Positions 56,236-63,856 of a stretch of DNA of 64,000 nt are shown here, in pieces. Every line of letters begins with the position of its first letter. Position 1 is the first letter of the stretch. This stretch comes from Clostridium_F caseinilyticum (GTDB taxonomy: Bacteria > Bacillota > Clostridia > Clostridiales > Clostridiaceae), in assembly GCF_046127645.1 (NCBI RefSeq), contig NZ_CP175919.1, one strand, 5' to 3'. The translations under genes were made by a program, and so were the position numbers. The notes beneath the pieces are model-generated. The model did no database searches. It was given only the letters and a program-made list of their open reading frames with translations, and had not been told where the DNA came from.

Positions 56236-56696
56236 TGGATGTAAAATATATTAATCCTTTTATAGATTCTTTTTATAATGTATTACCTCAAATTGGCTTT
56301 TCTAATATTGTAAGAGAGAATGTTGCTGTAAAAAATAGTGTGGAAAGTTTAGGCATACTTATTAATTTAGGAATTGTAGGAGATATTAAAGGGAATATTG
56401 TTTATAATATACAAGATGAAAATGGTAAAAAAATAGCTTCAAAAATGATGATGGGGCTTCCTGTAGAAGAACTTGATGAAATGGCTCAGAGTGCACTTTC
56501 TGAACTTTCAAATATGCTTACAGCTAATGCAAGTATAAATTTCTCTAATATAGGAGTCAACGTTAATATATCTACTCCAACTTTAATGTATGGTCAAGAT
56601 ATAAAAATAAAATTAAATACGGACAAAATATTAAATATTAAAATTATAGCAGATGATATTCCTATAGATGTGAATGTAGCTTTTGAAAGAATTTAG
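56235..56696 (+). CDS. cheX: CheX-like CheY-phosphatase family protein
   Basis: This 153-residue protein has the CheX fold: INPFIDSFYNVLPQIGF start, then ALSELSNMLTANA with the Glu-x2-Asn phosphatase motif, and a beta-sheet end. CheX dephosphorylates CheY-P and so resets chemotactic signalling. It is translationally coupled to the receiver-CheX fusion (TAATG overlap), so the two act together; no cheA or cheY lies nearby. Confidence 0.88.
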   Translation: MDVKYINPFIDSFYNVLPQIGFSNIVRENVAVKNSVESLGILINLGIVGDIKGNIVYNIQDENGKKIASKMMMGLPVEELDEMAQSALSELSNMLTANASINFSNIGVNVNISTPTLMYGQDIKIKLNTDKILNIKIIADDIPIDVNVAFERI

Positions 56697-56829
56697 ATAT
56701 TTAAATTAAATATAAAATTAGGATTCTCCTCTATTATTTTATTAAATAAAAACCTAGGTTAATAAATCACCTTTCTAAAAATATTTAATATAATATTTAG
56801 TGTATTATGTATGTAAAGTTGGTGCCATT

Positions 56830-57033
56830 ATGTATTGTTTTAATTCTCTTAATAATTTAAAAAAAATTTCATTATTAGTGTTATGGATATATGTACTTTA
56901 TTATGAATGTAATTATTATAATTGTTGCTATAAAATAGTATTAAAAAGAGAAATAGAAAGACGATACAAAGAAAAAGAAGGTGCCATTTTTATAAAAGCG
57001 GATAATTTAAACATCTATTTAAATTGTAATTAG
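56830..57033 (+). CDS. Small Cys- and Tyr-rich membrane protein, unknown
   Basis: This 67-residue protein starts at ATG 56830; GTG 56800 is an in-frame alternative without a ribosome site. It has one hydrophobic segment (KKISLLVLWIYVLYYECNYY) with adjacent cysteines (CNYYNCC), then a charged helix and an IKADNLNIYLNCN end. The end resembles the next small protein (RCENVNIYISC). No family is recognised. Its only signal is weak (GGTG 5 bases upstream), so expression is less sure than for its neighbour. Confidence 0.5.
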   Translation: MYCFNSLNNLKKISLLVLWIYVLYYECNYYNCCYKIVLKREIERRYKEKEGAIFIKADNLNIYLNCN

Positions 57034-57051
57034 ATTTAAGAGGTGAAAAGG

Positions 57052-57198
57052 ATGAAAAACAAAGAAAACATTATAAAGGATGAGCTATCTTTAGATAGTC
57101 AAGAAACTATGTCTAGGTGTAATGGAACTGGTGCAGATTGTGGAAAGATTGATATTAGGTGTGAAAATGTAAATATATATATAAGTTGTTATAGATAA
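57052..57198 (+). CDS. Small Cys-containing protein, 48 residues, unknown
   Basis: ATG 57052 follows AGGTGAAAAGG and reads 48 codons to TAA 57196. The product has an acidic helical first half (NKENIIKDELSLDSQET) and four cysteines in the second half (SRCNGTGADCGKIDIRCENV, ISC). Its tail aligns with the end of the protein just upstream, pointing to tandem related genes. It could be a short secreted or maturation-substrate peptide, but no processing genes are nearby. Confidence 0.6.
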   Translation: MKNKENIIKDELSLDSQETMSRCNGTGADCGKIDIRCENVNIYISCYR

Positions 57199-57249
57199 AT
57201 ACTATATGATTATTTATAAATATTAGAACATTATTAAAGTAATTCAATA

Positions 57250-57290
57250 AAAATAAGCACTTATTAAAATGTCTAAGTGCTTATTTTTAT
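57250..57290. terminator. Bidirectional terminator
   Basis: AAAATAAGCACTTA pairs with TAAGTGCTTATTTT around a 10-base loop. It lies between the small proteins and the convergent yjiH gene. Confidence 0.82.
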
Positions 57291-57333
57291 GAAGTTTATA
57301 GATTTATTATTGTATATATTTTATGATTATTGT

Positions 57334-58692
57334 CTAAAATAGTATATGAGCTATCAAAGTAATAATAGGTAAGGTTACTAATGTTCTTTCAAGGAATATA
57401 ATAATTAAATCTTTTAATGAAACAGGTATTTTAGAGCCTAATAGTAATCCTCCTACTTCGGACATATAAATTAGTTGAGTAACTGAAAGACAAGCTATTA
57501 TAAATCTTGTCATTTCGCTTTGAATAGTTGCTGCAATGACTGAAGGCAAAAACATATCTGCAAAACCAACTATAATTGTCTGAGAAGCTAAAGTAGCTTC
57601 AGGTATTTTTAATAAATTAAGAAGTGGTATAAAAGGTACTCCTAGCCACTTAAAAATTGGAGTATATTCAGCTAATATAAGAGCAGATGTTCCCATAGCC
57701 ATAACTACAGGAGTTACACCTAGAAGCATATCTAATACATTTTGTAGTCCTTGCCTTATAAAATTAATAGGATCATCGTTGGAGCTTGCTTTGGTAACAG
57801 CTTTTTCAAGTCCCCATGTGAAAGATGTATATCCTTCTGGGATAGCTTCAGAATTTTTGCTTTCTCCACCATTTAAATAAGCATCTGGTTTTTTTGAAAG
57901 TGGTGGTATACGGGGAATTATAATAGCTGCAATTATGCCTGATAAGCAAACTGTTAAATAAAAAGGTACAAACATATGAGCAAGTTTAACTTGAGATATT
58001 ACAACTAAACTAAAAGTTATAGAAACAGCTGAAAAGGTTGTTCCTATGACTGCAGCTTCTCTTTCACTGTAATAGCCTTCCTCGTATTGTTTGCTGGTAA
58101 GTAATACACCAATAGTACCATCACCAAGCCAAGAGGCCATACAATCTATAGAGGAACGGCCAGGTAAATTAAATATTGGTCTCATTACTTTAGTAAGTAA
58201 GGATCCAGCAAACTCTAATAAACCAAAGTCTAATAATAAAGGAAGTAACATTCCTGCAAATATAAATACTGAAAATAATATAGGAAGTAAATCATAGAGC
58301 AATAATCCACCTGTATTTTCTGACCACATCCATTCGGGTCCTATTTTAAAGAATGTAGAGACAATAAATATAAAACCTAATATTCTAGCTAATACCCATG
58401 CAGGGGATACATTAAATAAATTATTAAAGAATTTATTCTCTAAAATAGCTTTAGGTTTAAATATTTTAGTAATTGTTGTACAAATAAAAGTAATACAAAT
58501 AATAATTCCCATAAGCTGAGGTAAGATACTACCTAAACTAGCTAAAACAATTTTTGAAAGTACTGCAATAGGGATTGTTATTTCTCCATCATAAGGGATA
58601 GGAATTATAAACAGTATAAAACCTATTAAGGATGGGCAAATAAATTTAAACAGTTCATTGGCAGAATATTTTTTATATTTTTGATTTTCCAA
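57334..58692 (-). CDS. YjiH-family membrane protein with nucleoside-recognition (Gate) domain
   Basis: This 452-residue protein has about ten or eleven hydrophobic segments. It is recognised as YjiH-like by the Gate-domain segments (ASWLGDGTIGVLLTSKQYEEGYY and SQTIIVGFADMFLPSVIAA) and the N-terminal PYDGEITIPIAVLS. Gate domains occur in nucleoside transporters and spore-maturation proteins. Transport is likely; the substrate is unknown. AAAGGAGATG precedes ATG 58692. The upstream region is long (714 bases) and contains several repeats and a sigma-54-type promoter pointing away from it. Confidence 0.82.
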   Translation of the reverse strand: MENQKYKKYSANELFKFICPSLIGFILFIIPIPYDGEITIPIAVLSKIVLASLGSILPQLMGIIICITFICTTITKIFKPKAILENKFFNNLFNVSPAWVLARILGFIFIVSTFFKIGPEWMWSENTGGLLLYDLLPILFSVFIFAGMLLPLLLDFGLLEFAGSLLTKVMRPIFNLPGRSSIDCMASWLGDGTIGVLLTSKQYEEGYYSEREAAVIGTTFSAVSITFSLVVISQVKLAHMFVPFYLTVCLSGIIAAIIIPRIPPLSKKPDAYLNGGESKNSEAIPEGYTSFTWGLEKAVTKASSNDDPINFIRQGLQNVLDMLLGVTPVVMAMGTSALILAEYTPIFKWLGVPFIPLLNLLKIPEATLASQTIIVGFADMFLPSVIAATIQSEMTRFIIACLSVTQLIYMSEVGGLLLGSKIPVSLKDLIIIFLERTLVTLPIITLIAHILF

Positions 58693-58825
58693 AAACTCAT
58701 CTCCTTTGAATTTTTTTATTCATGTTATTTTAAATTATAATGTATAATTATAATAAAATCAAGCTAAATGAAGGTATGAAATATAGGGTGAACCAGAAAA
58801 TACAATGAATAATTAATTTGTTGTC

Positions 58826-58999
58826 GCATAATTATGCAATAATAAATACTTTTATTATTATTATATATATAAAGAAAGATTAAAAGTATCATTTTTCTGA
58901 AAATTTATGCAATAATTAAGTTTATATTTAATGGATAAAAGATTTAAAATGAGATTAAATATTATTTTATTTTTATACAATGTATCATAATGCAACAAA
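58826..58999. promoter_or_regulatory. Three spaced copies of a TTATGCAAYAA motif, possible activator sites
   Basis: TTATGCAATAAT occurs at 58832-58843 (within the 12-bp palindrome GCATAATTATGC, 58826-58837) and 58905-58916; TAATGCAACAAA occurs at 58988-58999. They lie about 100-260 bases upstream of a sigma-54-type promoter, where enhancer-binding activators usually sit. Confidence 0.4.
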
Positions 59000-59004
59000 T
59001 ACCA

Positions 59005-59050
59005 ATATAATCTCAAATTGATATTAGGATAATAGCATTTTGAGATTATA
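59005..59050. repeat. 12-bp inverted repeat upstream of the sigma-54 promoter
   Basis: TATAATCTCAAA (59006-59017) pairs exactly with TTTGAGATTATA (59039-59050) around 21 bases. It lies about 40 bases upstream of the -24 element and could be an activator site or a hairpin. Confidence 0.5.
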
Positions 59051-59087
59051 ATATATAATATGTTAGAATTTTTACCTTTCTAGTTGT

Positions 59088-59103
59088 TGGCATGAATTTT
59101 GCT
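59088..59103 (+). promoter_or_regulatory. Sigma-54 (RpoN/SigL)-type promoter
   Basis: TGGCATGAATTTTGCT matches TGGCACR-N4-TTGCW at all but one fixed position. GG and GC are exactly 12 bases apart, as required for -24/-12 promoters. Transcription would start near 59114. No protein gene follows before the terminator at 59223. Confidence 0.6.
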
Positions 59104-59113
59104 ATTTATTATA

Positions 59114-59252
59114 AGTGGGGTTAATAATTGATTTATATATTTTATAATGATTTCCTTCTTGCTTAATTAACATGCTTTTAAGAAATACGGGAATAAAATA
59201 TATTAAGGTATCTTTACTATTTAATAAAGAGCATATGCTCTTTATTTTTTTT
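59114..59252 (+). ncRNA. Putative sigma-54-dependent small RNA, about 140 bases
   Basis: This is defined by a sigma-54-type promoter at 59088-59103 and a strong terminator at 59223-59252, with no ORF bearing a ribosome site between. A 35-codon ORF from ATG 59172 runs through the terminator and has no ribosome site. No RNA family is recognised. Both boundaries are predictions. Confidence 0.4.
59223..59252 (+). terminator. Strong terminator with no annotated gene before it
   Basis: The 24-base palindrome AATAAAGAGCAT/ATGCTCTTTATT (59223-59246) overlaps a run of eight T (59245-59252). The nearest plus-strand gene upstream ends more than 2 kb away, beyond a convergent gene. Confidence 0.8.
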
Positions 59253-59406
59253 ATATTATATATGAAATATATGTATTAAAAGTAAAACTTAATCATAATT
59301 ACCTGTAGTTTTATATAATAATAAGTTTAAAACTACACATACTTATAATACAAAACTTAATAAAGCATAAATAAAACAAAAGACAAATAAATAGGAGGTA
59401 ATATTT

Positions 59407-59610
59407 ATGCCAAGTAACAATAATTCTAATAATTTAGTAGTTCCAGAAGCAAAACAAGGATTAAATCAATTAAAAATGGAAGTTGCAAATGAAGTTGGAA
59501 TAACAAACTATGATTCAATGGATAAAGGAAACTTAACTTCAAGACAAAATGGATATGTAGGCGGAAATATGGTTAAAAAGATGGTAGAAGCTTACGAAAG
59601 AAATCTATAA
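59407..59610 (+). CDS. Alpha/beta-type small acid-soluble spore protein
   Basis: This 67-residue SASP has the family core KMEVANEVGI (GPR-protease site region, about 23-32) and the C-terminal GNLTSRQNGYVGGNMVKKMV, which binds DNA. These proteins coat and protect DNA in the forespore. AGGAGG precedes ATG 59407. A CATACTT at 59338-59344 resembles a sigma-G -10, with no clear -35. It is paired with a near-identical gene 54 bases downstream, probably by duplication. Confidence 0.95.
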   Translation: MPSNNNSNNLVVPEAKQGLNQLKMEVANEVGITNYDSMDKGNLTSRQNGYVGGNMVKKMVEAYERNL

Positions 59611-59664
59611 GCTAAATAGGAAAATTTTAAATTTTGAGATAAGTGTATAAGGAGGTAATATATC

Positions 59665-59859
59665 ATGGCAAATTCTAATAAATTAGTAGTACCACAAGCA
59701 CAACAAGGGTTAAAACAATTAAAAACAGAAGTTGCAAACGAAGTTGGAATAGCAAACTATGATTCAATGGATAAAGGAAACTTAACTTCAAGACAAAATG
59801 GATATGTAGGTGGAAACATGGTTAAAAAGATGGTAGAAGCTTACGAGAAAAATCTATAA
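59665..59859 (+). CDS. Alpha/beta-type small acid-soluble spore protein (tandem copy)
   Basis: This 64-residue protein is almost identical to the preceding SASP over its last 40 residues; it differs mainly at the N-terminus (MANSNKLVVPQAQQGL). It has its own AAGGAGG ribosome site before ATG 59665 and no promoter is evident between them, so they are probably cotranscribed in the forespore. A 17-bp terminator hairpin follows at 59914-59952. Confidence 0.95.
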   Translation: MANSNKLVVPQAQQGLKQLKTEVANEVGIANYDSMDKGNLTSRQNGYVGGNMVKKMVEAYEKNL

Positions 59860-59913
59860 TAGTTAAAGAATAATTATATTACACCAAACACATTAATATA
59901 GAGTGAATTATTT

Positions 59914-59952
59914 GAAGTGATCATATAAAATAAATTTTTATATGATCACTTC
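59914..59952 (+). terminator. Terminator after the SASP genes
   Basis: GAAGTGATCATATAAAA (59914-59930) pairs exactly with its complement at 59936-59952, then TTGATTTG. Confidence 0.78.
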
Positions 59953-60061
59953 TTGATTTGTTTATTATTTAAAAATGGATTCTATAATATAATTTTGCTA
60001 TTCAATAGAAAACTTCAAATTGCTTAAAAATATTTAAAAAGTTGATTTAAAAAGTTGAATG

Positions 60062-60391
60062 TTAACAACAACCTGAACAAGTAGAACAGCCAATATTTTT
60101 AGGCGGTATTACTGGGTCTATAGAAAAACCACCTTTACCATTCTCTTCGGCACATTGTATTATGAATCCGCCAAATTCTGAAAAGAGATCTTTATGTACT
60201 AAAAATACAAGTTCACCAATAGGTGATAATAGATCTTCATTTGTTTGTTCGTCAAGAGTGATATTAAAAATAGGTCCACTGCAACCGTTACTAGCTAAAA
60301 ATATTCTAAATATGTTTGAATTAATACTATTTTCTTTTATAAATTGTTTGAATTCCTTGTAAGCTAAATCGCTCATTTTAACTGGTGTCAT
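60062..60391 (-). CDS. HesB/IscA-like protein with Cys-rich tail
   Basis: This 109-residue protein has the HesB-like fold (MSDLAYKEFKQFIKENS, then IFRIFLASNGCSGPIFNITLDE, and GFSIDPVIPP). It carries one core Cys plus a CSTCSGCC tail. IscA-like proteins carry iron or Fe-S clusters; this variant, lacking the usual C-terminal CGCGxSF, is of uncertain role and resembles the clostridial HesB-like (sometimes selenocysteine-containing) group. An in-frame ATG at 60436 exists, but AGAGGAGATG before ATG 60391 fixes the start. Confidence 0.78.
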   Translation of the reverse strand: MTPVKMSDLAYKEFKQFIKENSINSNIFRIFLASNGCSGPIFNITLDEQTNEDLLSPIGELVFLVHKDLFSEFGGFIIQCAEENGKGGFSIDPVIPPKNIGCSTCSGCC

Positions 60392-61127
60392 ATAAACATC
60401 TCCTCTATTGTATATAAAAGTTTGATAAAAATACATTATTTTTGGTTAGTTTAAAACTAATATAATAATATTAATATATATTATAAATATATTCAATACA
60501 TCCAAAGGCTATCTGTTGAGAGCTCTTATACATAGCTTTAATTTATAACAATTTTCAAATGATATCTATTATAATCTATATTTGATTAATAAAAGCTAAT
60601 TTAACTTCATATAAATATTTAATATATATGTTCATTAATTTGCTCGCTTTATATTTATGTATGCTGATAGTGCAAAATTAACAAAATAAATTTATAATAT
60701 TAAGAGAATATAATGTAGAATAAAATATAATTCTTTTTTATACAAATAAACTCAAAAATCATTTTAAATTAAAATAATGGTAAAAAATGTAATTAAATGT
60801 TTCCACAAACACAATTTTATATTGTGTACTAAAATCAATTCAATAATTGATAACAATTTTCCACACAGGGTGTTAAAAGAATAATATGAATAAAAATAGT
60901 ATTATGTATAGTTGAGTAAACGATATCTATTATCAATTGAAATGTTTTAAATGAGAATAGGGGGATGTGAAAAATTAAATATAATACTAAATCAATATTA
61001 GCTATTCTTTATAATTTTAATAAGTGTCCCAAATAACTGATAACTACATGTTTACGCTAAGTATAAAGTATAAAGATAGTTCTTTATTATACATATATGA
61101 GTTATAATATACATATAACAAGACTTA
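60392..61127. other. Long intergenic region, nothing firm
   Basis: About 740 bases without a supported ORF. TAAACGATATC at 60918-60928 resembles the CGATAT of the chemoreceptor promoters but has no aligned -35 and no gene at the right distance. The structured xerC leader follows. Confidence 0.4.
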
Positions 61128-61201
61128 AATATTCTATAAAAAAGAAGGATTTCCCCCATTTTTTATAGAATATTATATTCGCGAAATATAAATTTCGCGA
61201 A
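61128..61201 (+). promoter_or_regulatory. Two-hairpin leader before the tyrosine recombinase gene
   Basis: Hairpin 1 pairs AATATTCTATAAAAAA (61128-61143) exactly with 61159-61174 around the loop GAAGGATTTCCCCCA. Hairpin 2 pairs TTCGCGAAAT (61178-61187) with ATTTCGCGAA (61192-61201) around ATAA. They lie 40-110 bases before ATG 61241. The first ends in T6 before ATAG, so it could act as an attenuator. The CG-rich second stem is unusual in this AT-rich sequence. Confidence 0.5.
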
Positions 61202-61240
61202 GTTGTTGCTATTTTTAGGTTAAGGAGGTACATATTTTAA

Positions 61241-62221
61241 ATGAAATATAATATTCAACAATTATACGATGCGAATCTTCCTCAAAGATTAAATGATTTT
61301 TTAAATTATCTTAGAACCATAAAAGGAAAATCAGAAAATACAATTGAAAGTTATAAATTAGACTTGATTATGTTTTTTAGATTTTTAAAATTATATAAAG
61401 GTATGGTTCCTGGGGAAACAGAATTTAATGATATAAAAATAAGAGATATAAATGATGAGGATGTTAAGAGTGTATCATTAGCAGATTTGTTTGCTTTTAT
61501 ATCTTTTGTAGAGAATTATAGGGATAATGGTAGTTATGCTAAAGCTAGAAAAGTAGCTACATTAAAATCATTTTTTAGATTTTTACAGGGCAAAGTTAAA
61601 ATTATAAAGGAAAACCCTGCTATGGAGTTAGAAAGCCCTAAAATAAGTAAAAGAAATCCTGTATATTTAACATTAGATGAAAGCAAAAGGCTGTTATCTG
61701 CTATAGATGGCAAGTTTAGAGAAAGAGATTTGTGTATAGTGACTATTTTCTTAAATTGCGGTTTAAGACTCTCAGAATTATGTGGTATAAATATATCTAA
61801 TATTAAAAATGATGTATTAACTGTTATAGGTAAAGGAAATAAAGAAAGAACTGTTTATCTTAATAAAGCTTGCATCAAAACTATAGATGATTATTTAAAT
61901 GTTAGAAAAGAATTAGACGAAAAAATAGTAGATAAGGATGCTTTGTTTTTAAGTAAAAATTATACAAGAATAAATAAGCGATCTGTAGAAATGTTAGTAA
62001 AAAAATATGTAAAGAAAGCCGGATTAGATGAAGAAAAATATTCTCCTCATAAATTAAGACATACGGCAGCTACATTAATGTACAAGCATGGAGGCGTGGA
62101 TATAAGAAGCCTACAAATGATATTAGGCCATGAAAACATATCTACAACTCAAATTTATACTCATGTAGATAGCGATAGATTAAGAGAAGCAGTTAAATCT
62201 AATCCTCTAAGTGATGGATAA
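61241..62221 (+). CDS. Tyrosine recombinase, XerC/XerD type
   Basis: This 326-residue protein has an N-terminal SAM-like DNA-binding domain (about 12-115; GKSENTIESYKLDL) and a catalytic domain with Arg in NCGLRLSEL, Lys in GKGNKERTVYL, HKLRHTAATL and HENISTTQIYTH (Arg, His, Tyr). These proteins resolve chromosome dimers at dif or integrate elements. Length and position next to lexA on a non-mobile background favour a housekeeping XerC-like role. AAGGAGG lies 12 bases before ATG 61241, slightly long. No dif site is recognised nearby. Confidence 0.9.
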   Translation: MKYNIQQLYDANLPQRLNDFLNYLRTIKGKSENTIESYKLDLIMFFRFLKLYKGMVPGETEFNDIKIRDINDEDVKSVSLADLFAFISFVENYRDNGSYAKARKVATLKSFFRFLQGKVKIIKENPAMELESPKISKRNPVYLTLDESKRLLSAIDGKFRERDLCIVTIFLNCGLRLSELCGINISNIKNDVLTVIGKGNKERTVYLNKACIKTIDDYLNVRKELDEKIVDKDALFLSKNYTRINKRSVEMLVKKYVKKAGLDEEKYSPHKLRHTAATLMYKHGGVDIRSLQMILGHENISTTQIYTHVDSDRLREAVKSNPLSDG

Positions 62222-62237
62222 ACATTGAAAAATAAAA

Positions 62238-62277
62238 TGAAAATGACTATCAAATAATATTTTGATAGTCATTTTCA
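62238..62277 (+). terminator. Terminator after the recombinase gene
   Basis: TGAAAATGACTATCAAA (62238-62254) pairs exactly with 62261-62277, followed by TTTTATATT. Confidence 0.85.
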
Positions 62278-62384
62278 TTTTATATTACATAACATAGTTG
62301 ATAAATTTCTTTAACAGCTTATATATCCTATATAAGTATAAAACATTTGCATATAAAGTTATAATATGTTTTATTGCTAAATTA

Positions 62385-62858
62385 TTATTTATTTTCTTTT
62401 ATTTTTATAAGTCCAGGAAATTCTTCATAAGCTACTTTTTTTAATCTAGATTCATCTTCCATAAGCTCACTTAATCCATCTATATCTTCTATATAATTTA
62501 TTTGTACCCCTTCTACATTTTCTATAGCGTATAACCCCTGCTCTTTGAAGTCTTCGTCATAATCTTTTAGTAATTCTGCATCTTGTTGAGATTCATTTTC
62601 TAAATCTTCCTCAAATTTTTTTGAAAATTCTAAATCCTTTTCATCTTCTTTTAGTACTTTTTTTAAATCTTCTTTATTTACGAAGTTTTTATCCTCTTTT
62701 ATTTCATCAATTTTTATAGCTTGAGTATCTATGCCTTCTCTTTGTAAACACTCTCCACAATTATCACATTTTTTATCTGGAGTTAAATCACAAACTTCGC
62801 ATTCACCACAATCAGCACATTTTTTAGTATAATCAAAAATACAAGTTTCTCTGTTCAT
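62385..62858 (-). CDS. Unknown acidic protein with N-terminal cysteine clusters
   Basis: This 157-residue protein has two N-terminal Cys groups (KCADCGECEVCD and KCDNCGEC, about 14-37). They probably bind zinc or an Fe-S cluster. A long acidic helical region follows (KKVLKEDEKDLEFSKKFEEDLENE), then a short C-terminal domain with FPGLIKI. No family is recognised with confidence. It is adjacent to and divergent from lexA, with 294 bases between starts, so a link to stress or the SOS system is possible but unproven. AGGTAG precedes ATG 62858. Confidence 0.75.
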   Translation of the reverse strand: MNRETCIFDYTKKCADCGECEVCDLTPDKKCDNCGECLQREGIDTQAIKIDEIKEDKNFVNKEDLKKVLKEDEKDLEFSKKFEEDLENESQQDAELLKDYDEDFKEQGLYAIENVEGVQINYIEDIDGLSELMEDESRLKKVAYEEFPGLIKIKENK

Positions 62859-63083
62859 ATATACACTCTACCTTTCTTTATGGTATCTTATTACAAGCAA
62901 ATTATAAGTTTATTATATGTTAAGTATTATATACTTAAAAGTTATTACTTCCTATTAAGAGATTTATTATAAGTTATTTATACTCTCCATAAAAATACCC
63001 TTACTATTATAACAAAAATATAGATTATATGCATTATAAAAACCTTTTATAATGTGATAAGTTGTAGTACTTTATAATTATTT

Positions 63084-63121
63084 GAACATTAGTTTGCAGC
63101 TTTCCATTTTTATGGTATAAT
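63084..63121 (+). promoter_or_regulatory. lexA promoter with LexA box
   Basis: A -35 TTTGCA (63093-63098), 17-base spacer and TATAAT (63116-63121) form the promoter. GAACATTAGTTT (63084-63095) fits the clostridial LexA-box pattern GAAC-N4-GTTT and overlaps the -35, consistent with autoregulation. Confidence 0.7.
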
Positions 63122-63152
63122 TTAATTATTATTTAAGTAATGAGGTGTGATT

Positions 63153-63758
63153 ATGAATAAAAGCCGAATTGACAAACAAAATGAAGTTTATAATTTTATA
63201 AAACTACAAATTAAAGAAAAAGGTTACCCTCCTTCTGTAAGAGAAATTTGCAAAGCTGTAGGCTTAAGTTCTACTTCATCAGTGCATTTTCATCTTAAAA
63301 GATTAGAAAAAGAAGGTTTAATAAAAAGAGATAGCAGTAAAACTAGAGCCATAGAAATTGTTGATCCTACCTCAAAAAAAGAAGTTATAAATGTTCCTAT
63401 TGTAGGAACTATAACTGCAGGCAATCCTATTTTGGCTATAGAGAATATAGAAGATGTATTTCCACTACCTATTGACTATGTCAAAAATACAAAAGATTTA
63501 TTTATGCTAAAGGTATCTGGAGAAAGTATGATAGAAGCTGGTATACTAGATGGTGATTTAGCTATTATCGAAAAAACTGATTCTGCTAATAATGGAGATA
63601 TTGTAGTTGCTCTAATAGACAACGAAGCTACTTTAAAAAGATTTTTTAAAGAAAGCTCTTATATAAGACTTCAACCTGAAAATAAAAGTATGGAACCTAT
63701 AATTTTAGAAGATTGTAAAGTTCTTGGAATATTAGTAGGAATATATAGAAAGTATTAA
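63153..63758 (+). CDS. lexA: LexA repressor
   Basis: This 201-residue SOS repressor has an N-terminal winged helix (about 1-65; PSVREICKAVGLSSTSSVHFHL). The Ala-Gly autocleavage site is in TITAGNPI (about 87-88). The catalytic dyad is the Ser in GESMIEAG and the Lys in EATLKRFF. RecA on single-stranded DNA triggers self-cleavage and derepression. GTG 63147 is in frame but belongs to the GAGGTG ribosome site; ATG 63153 is the start. A LexA box sits in its own promoter, and the convergent side ends in a terminator. Confidence 0.96.
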   Translation: MNKSRIDKQNEVYNFIKLQIKEKGYPPSVREICKAVGLSSTSSVHFHLKRLEKEGLIKRDSSKTRAIEIVDPTSKKEVINVPIVGTITAGNPILAIENIEDVFPLPIDYVKNTKDLFMLKVSGESMIEAGILDGDLAIIEKTDSANNGDIVVALIDNEATLKRFFKESSYIRLQPENKSMEPIILEDCKVLGILVGIYRKY

Positions 63759-63807
63759 TAACATTGTTATTGGATGAATAAATTACTTTTTAAAATATCA
63801 TTGATGA

Positions 63808-63856
63808 AAATAATTCCCAGAGGCATTTAATTAATACTTCTAGGAATTATTTTTAT
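63808..63856 (+). terminator. Terminator after lexA
   Basis: AAATAATTCCCAGA (63808-63821) pairs, with one mismatch, with TTCTAGGAATTATTTTT near 63838-63854. Nothing else is seen from 63857 to the window end. Confidence 0.8.

Noticed and set aside
59172..59279. 35-codon ORF after the sigma-54 promoter
   Set aside because: No ribosome site, and it reads through the terminator hairpin; a non-coding RNA explains the interval better.
60918..60928. TAAACGATATC as a sigma-28 promoter before the recombinase gene
   Set aside because: No aligned -35, and more than 300 bases from the gene; likely chance.
61241..62221. Integrase of an integrated element at the recombinase gene
   Set aside because: No tRNA target, attachment repeats, phage or plasmid genes flank it, and it sits beside housekeeping lexA.
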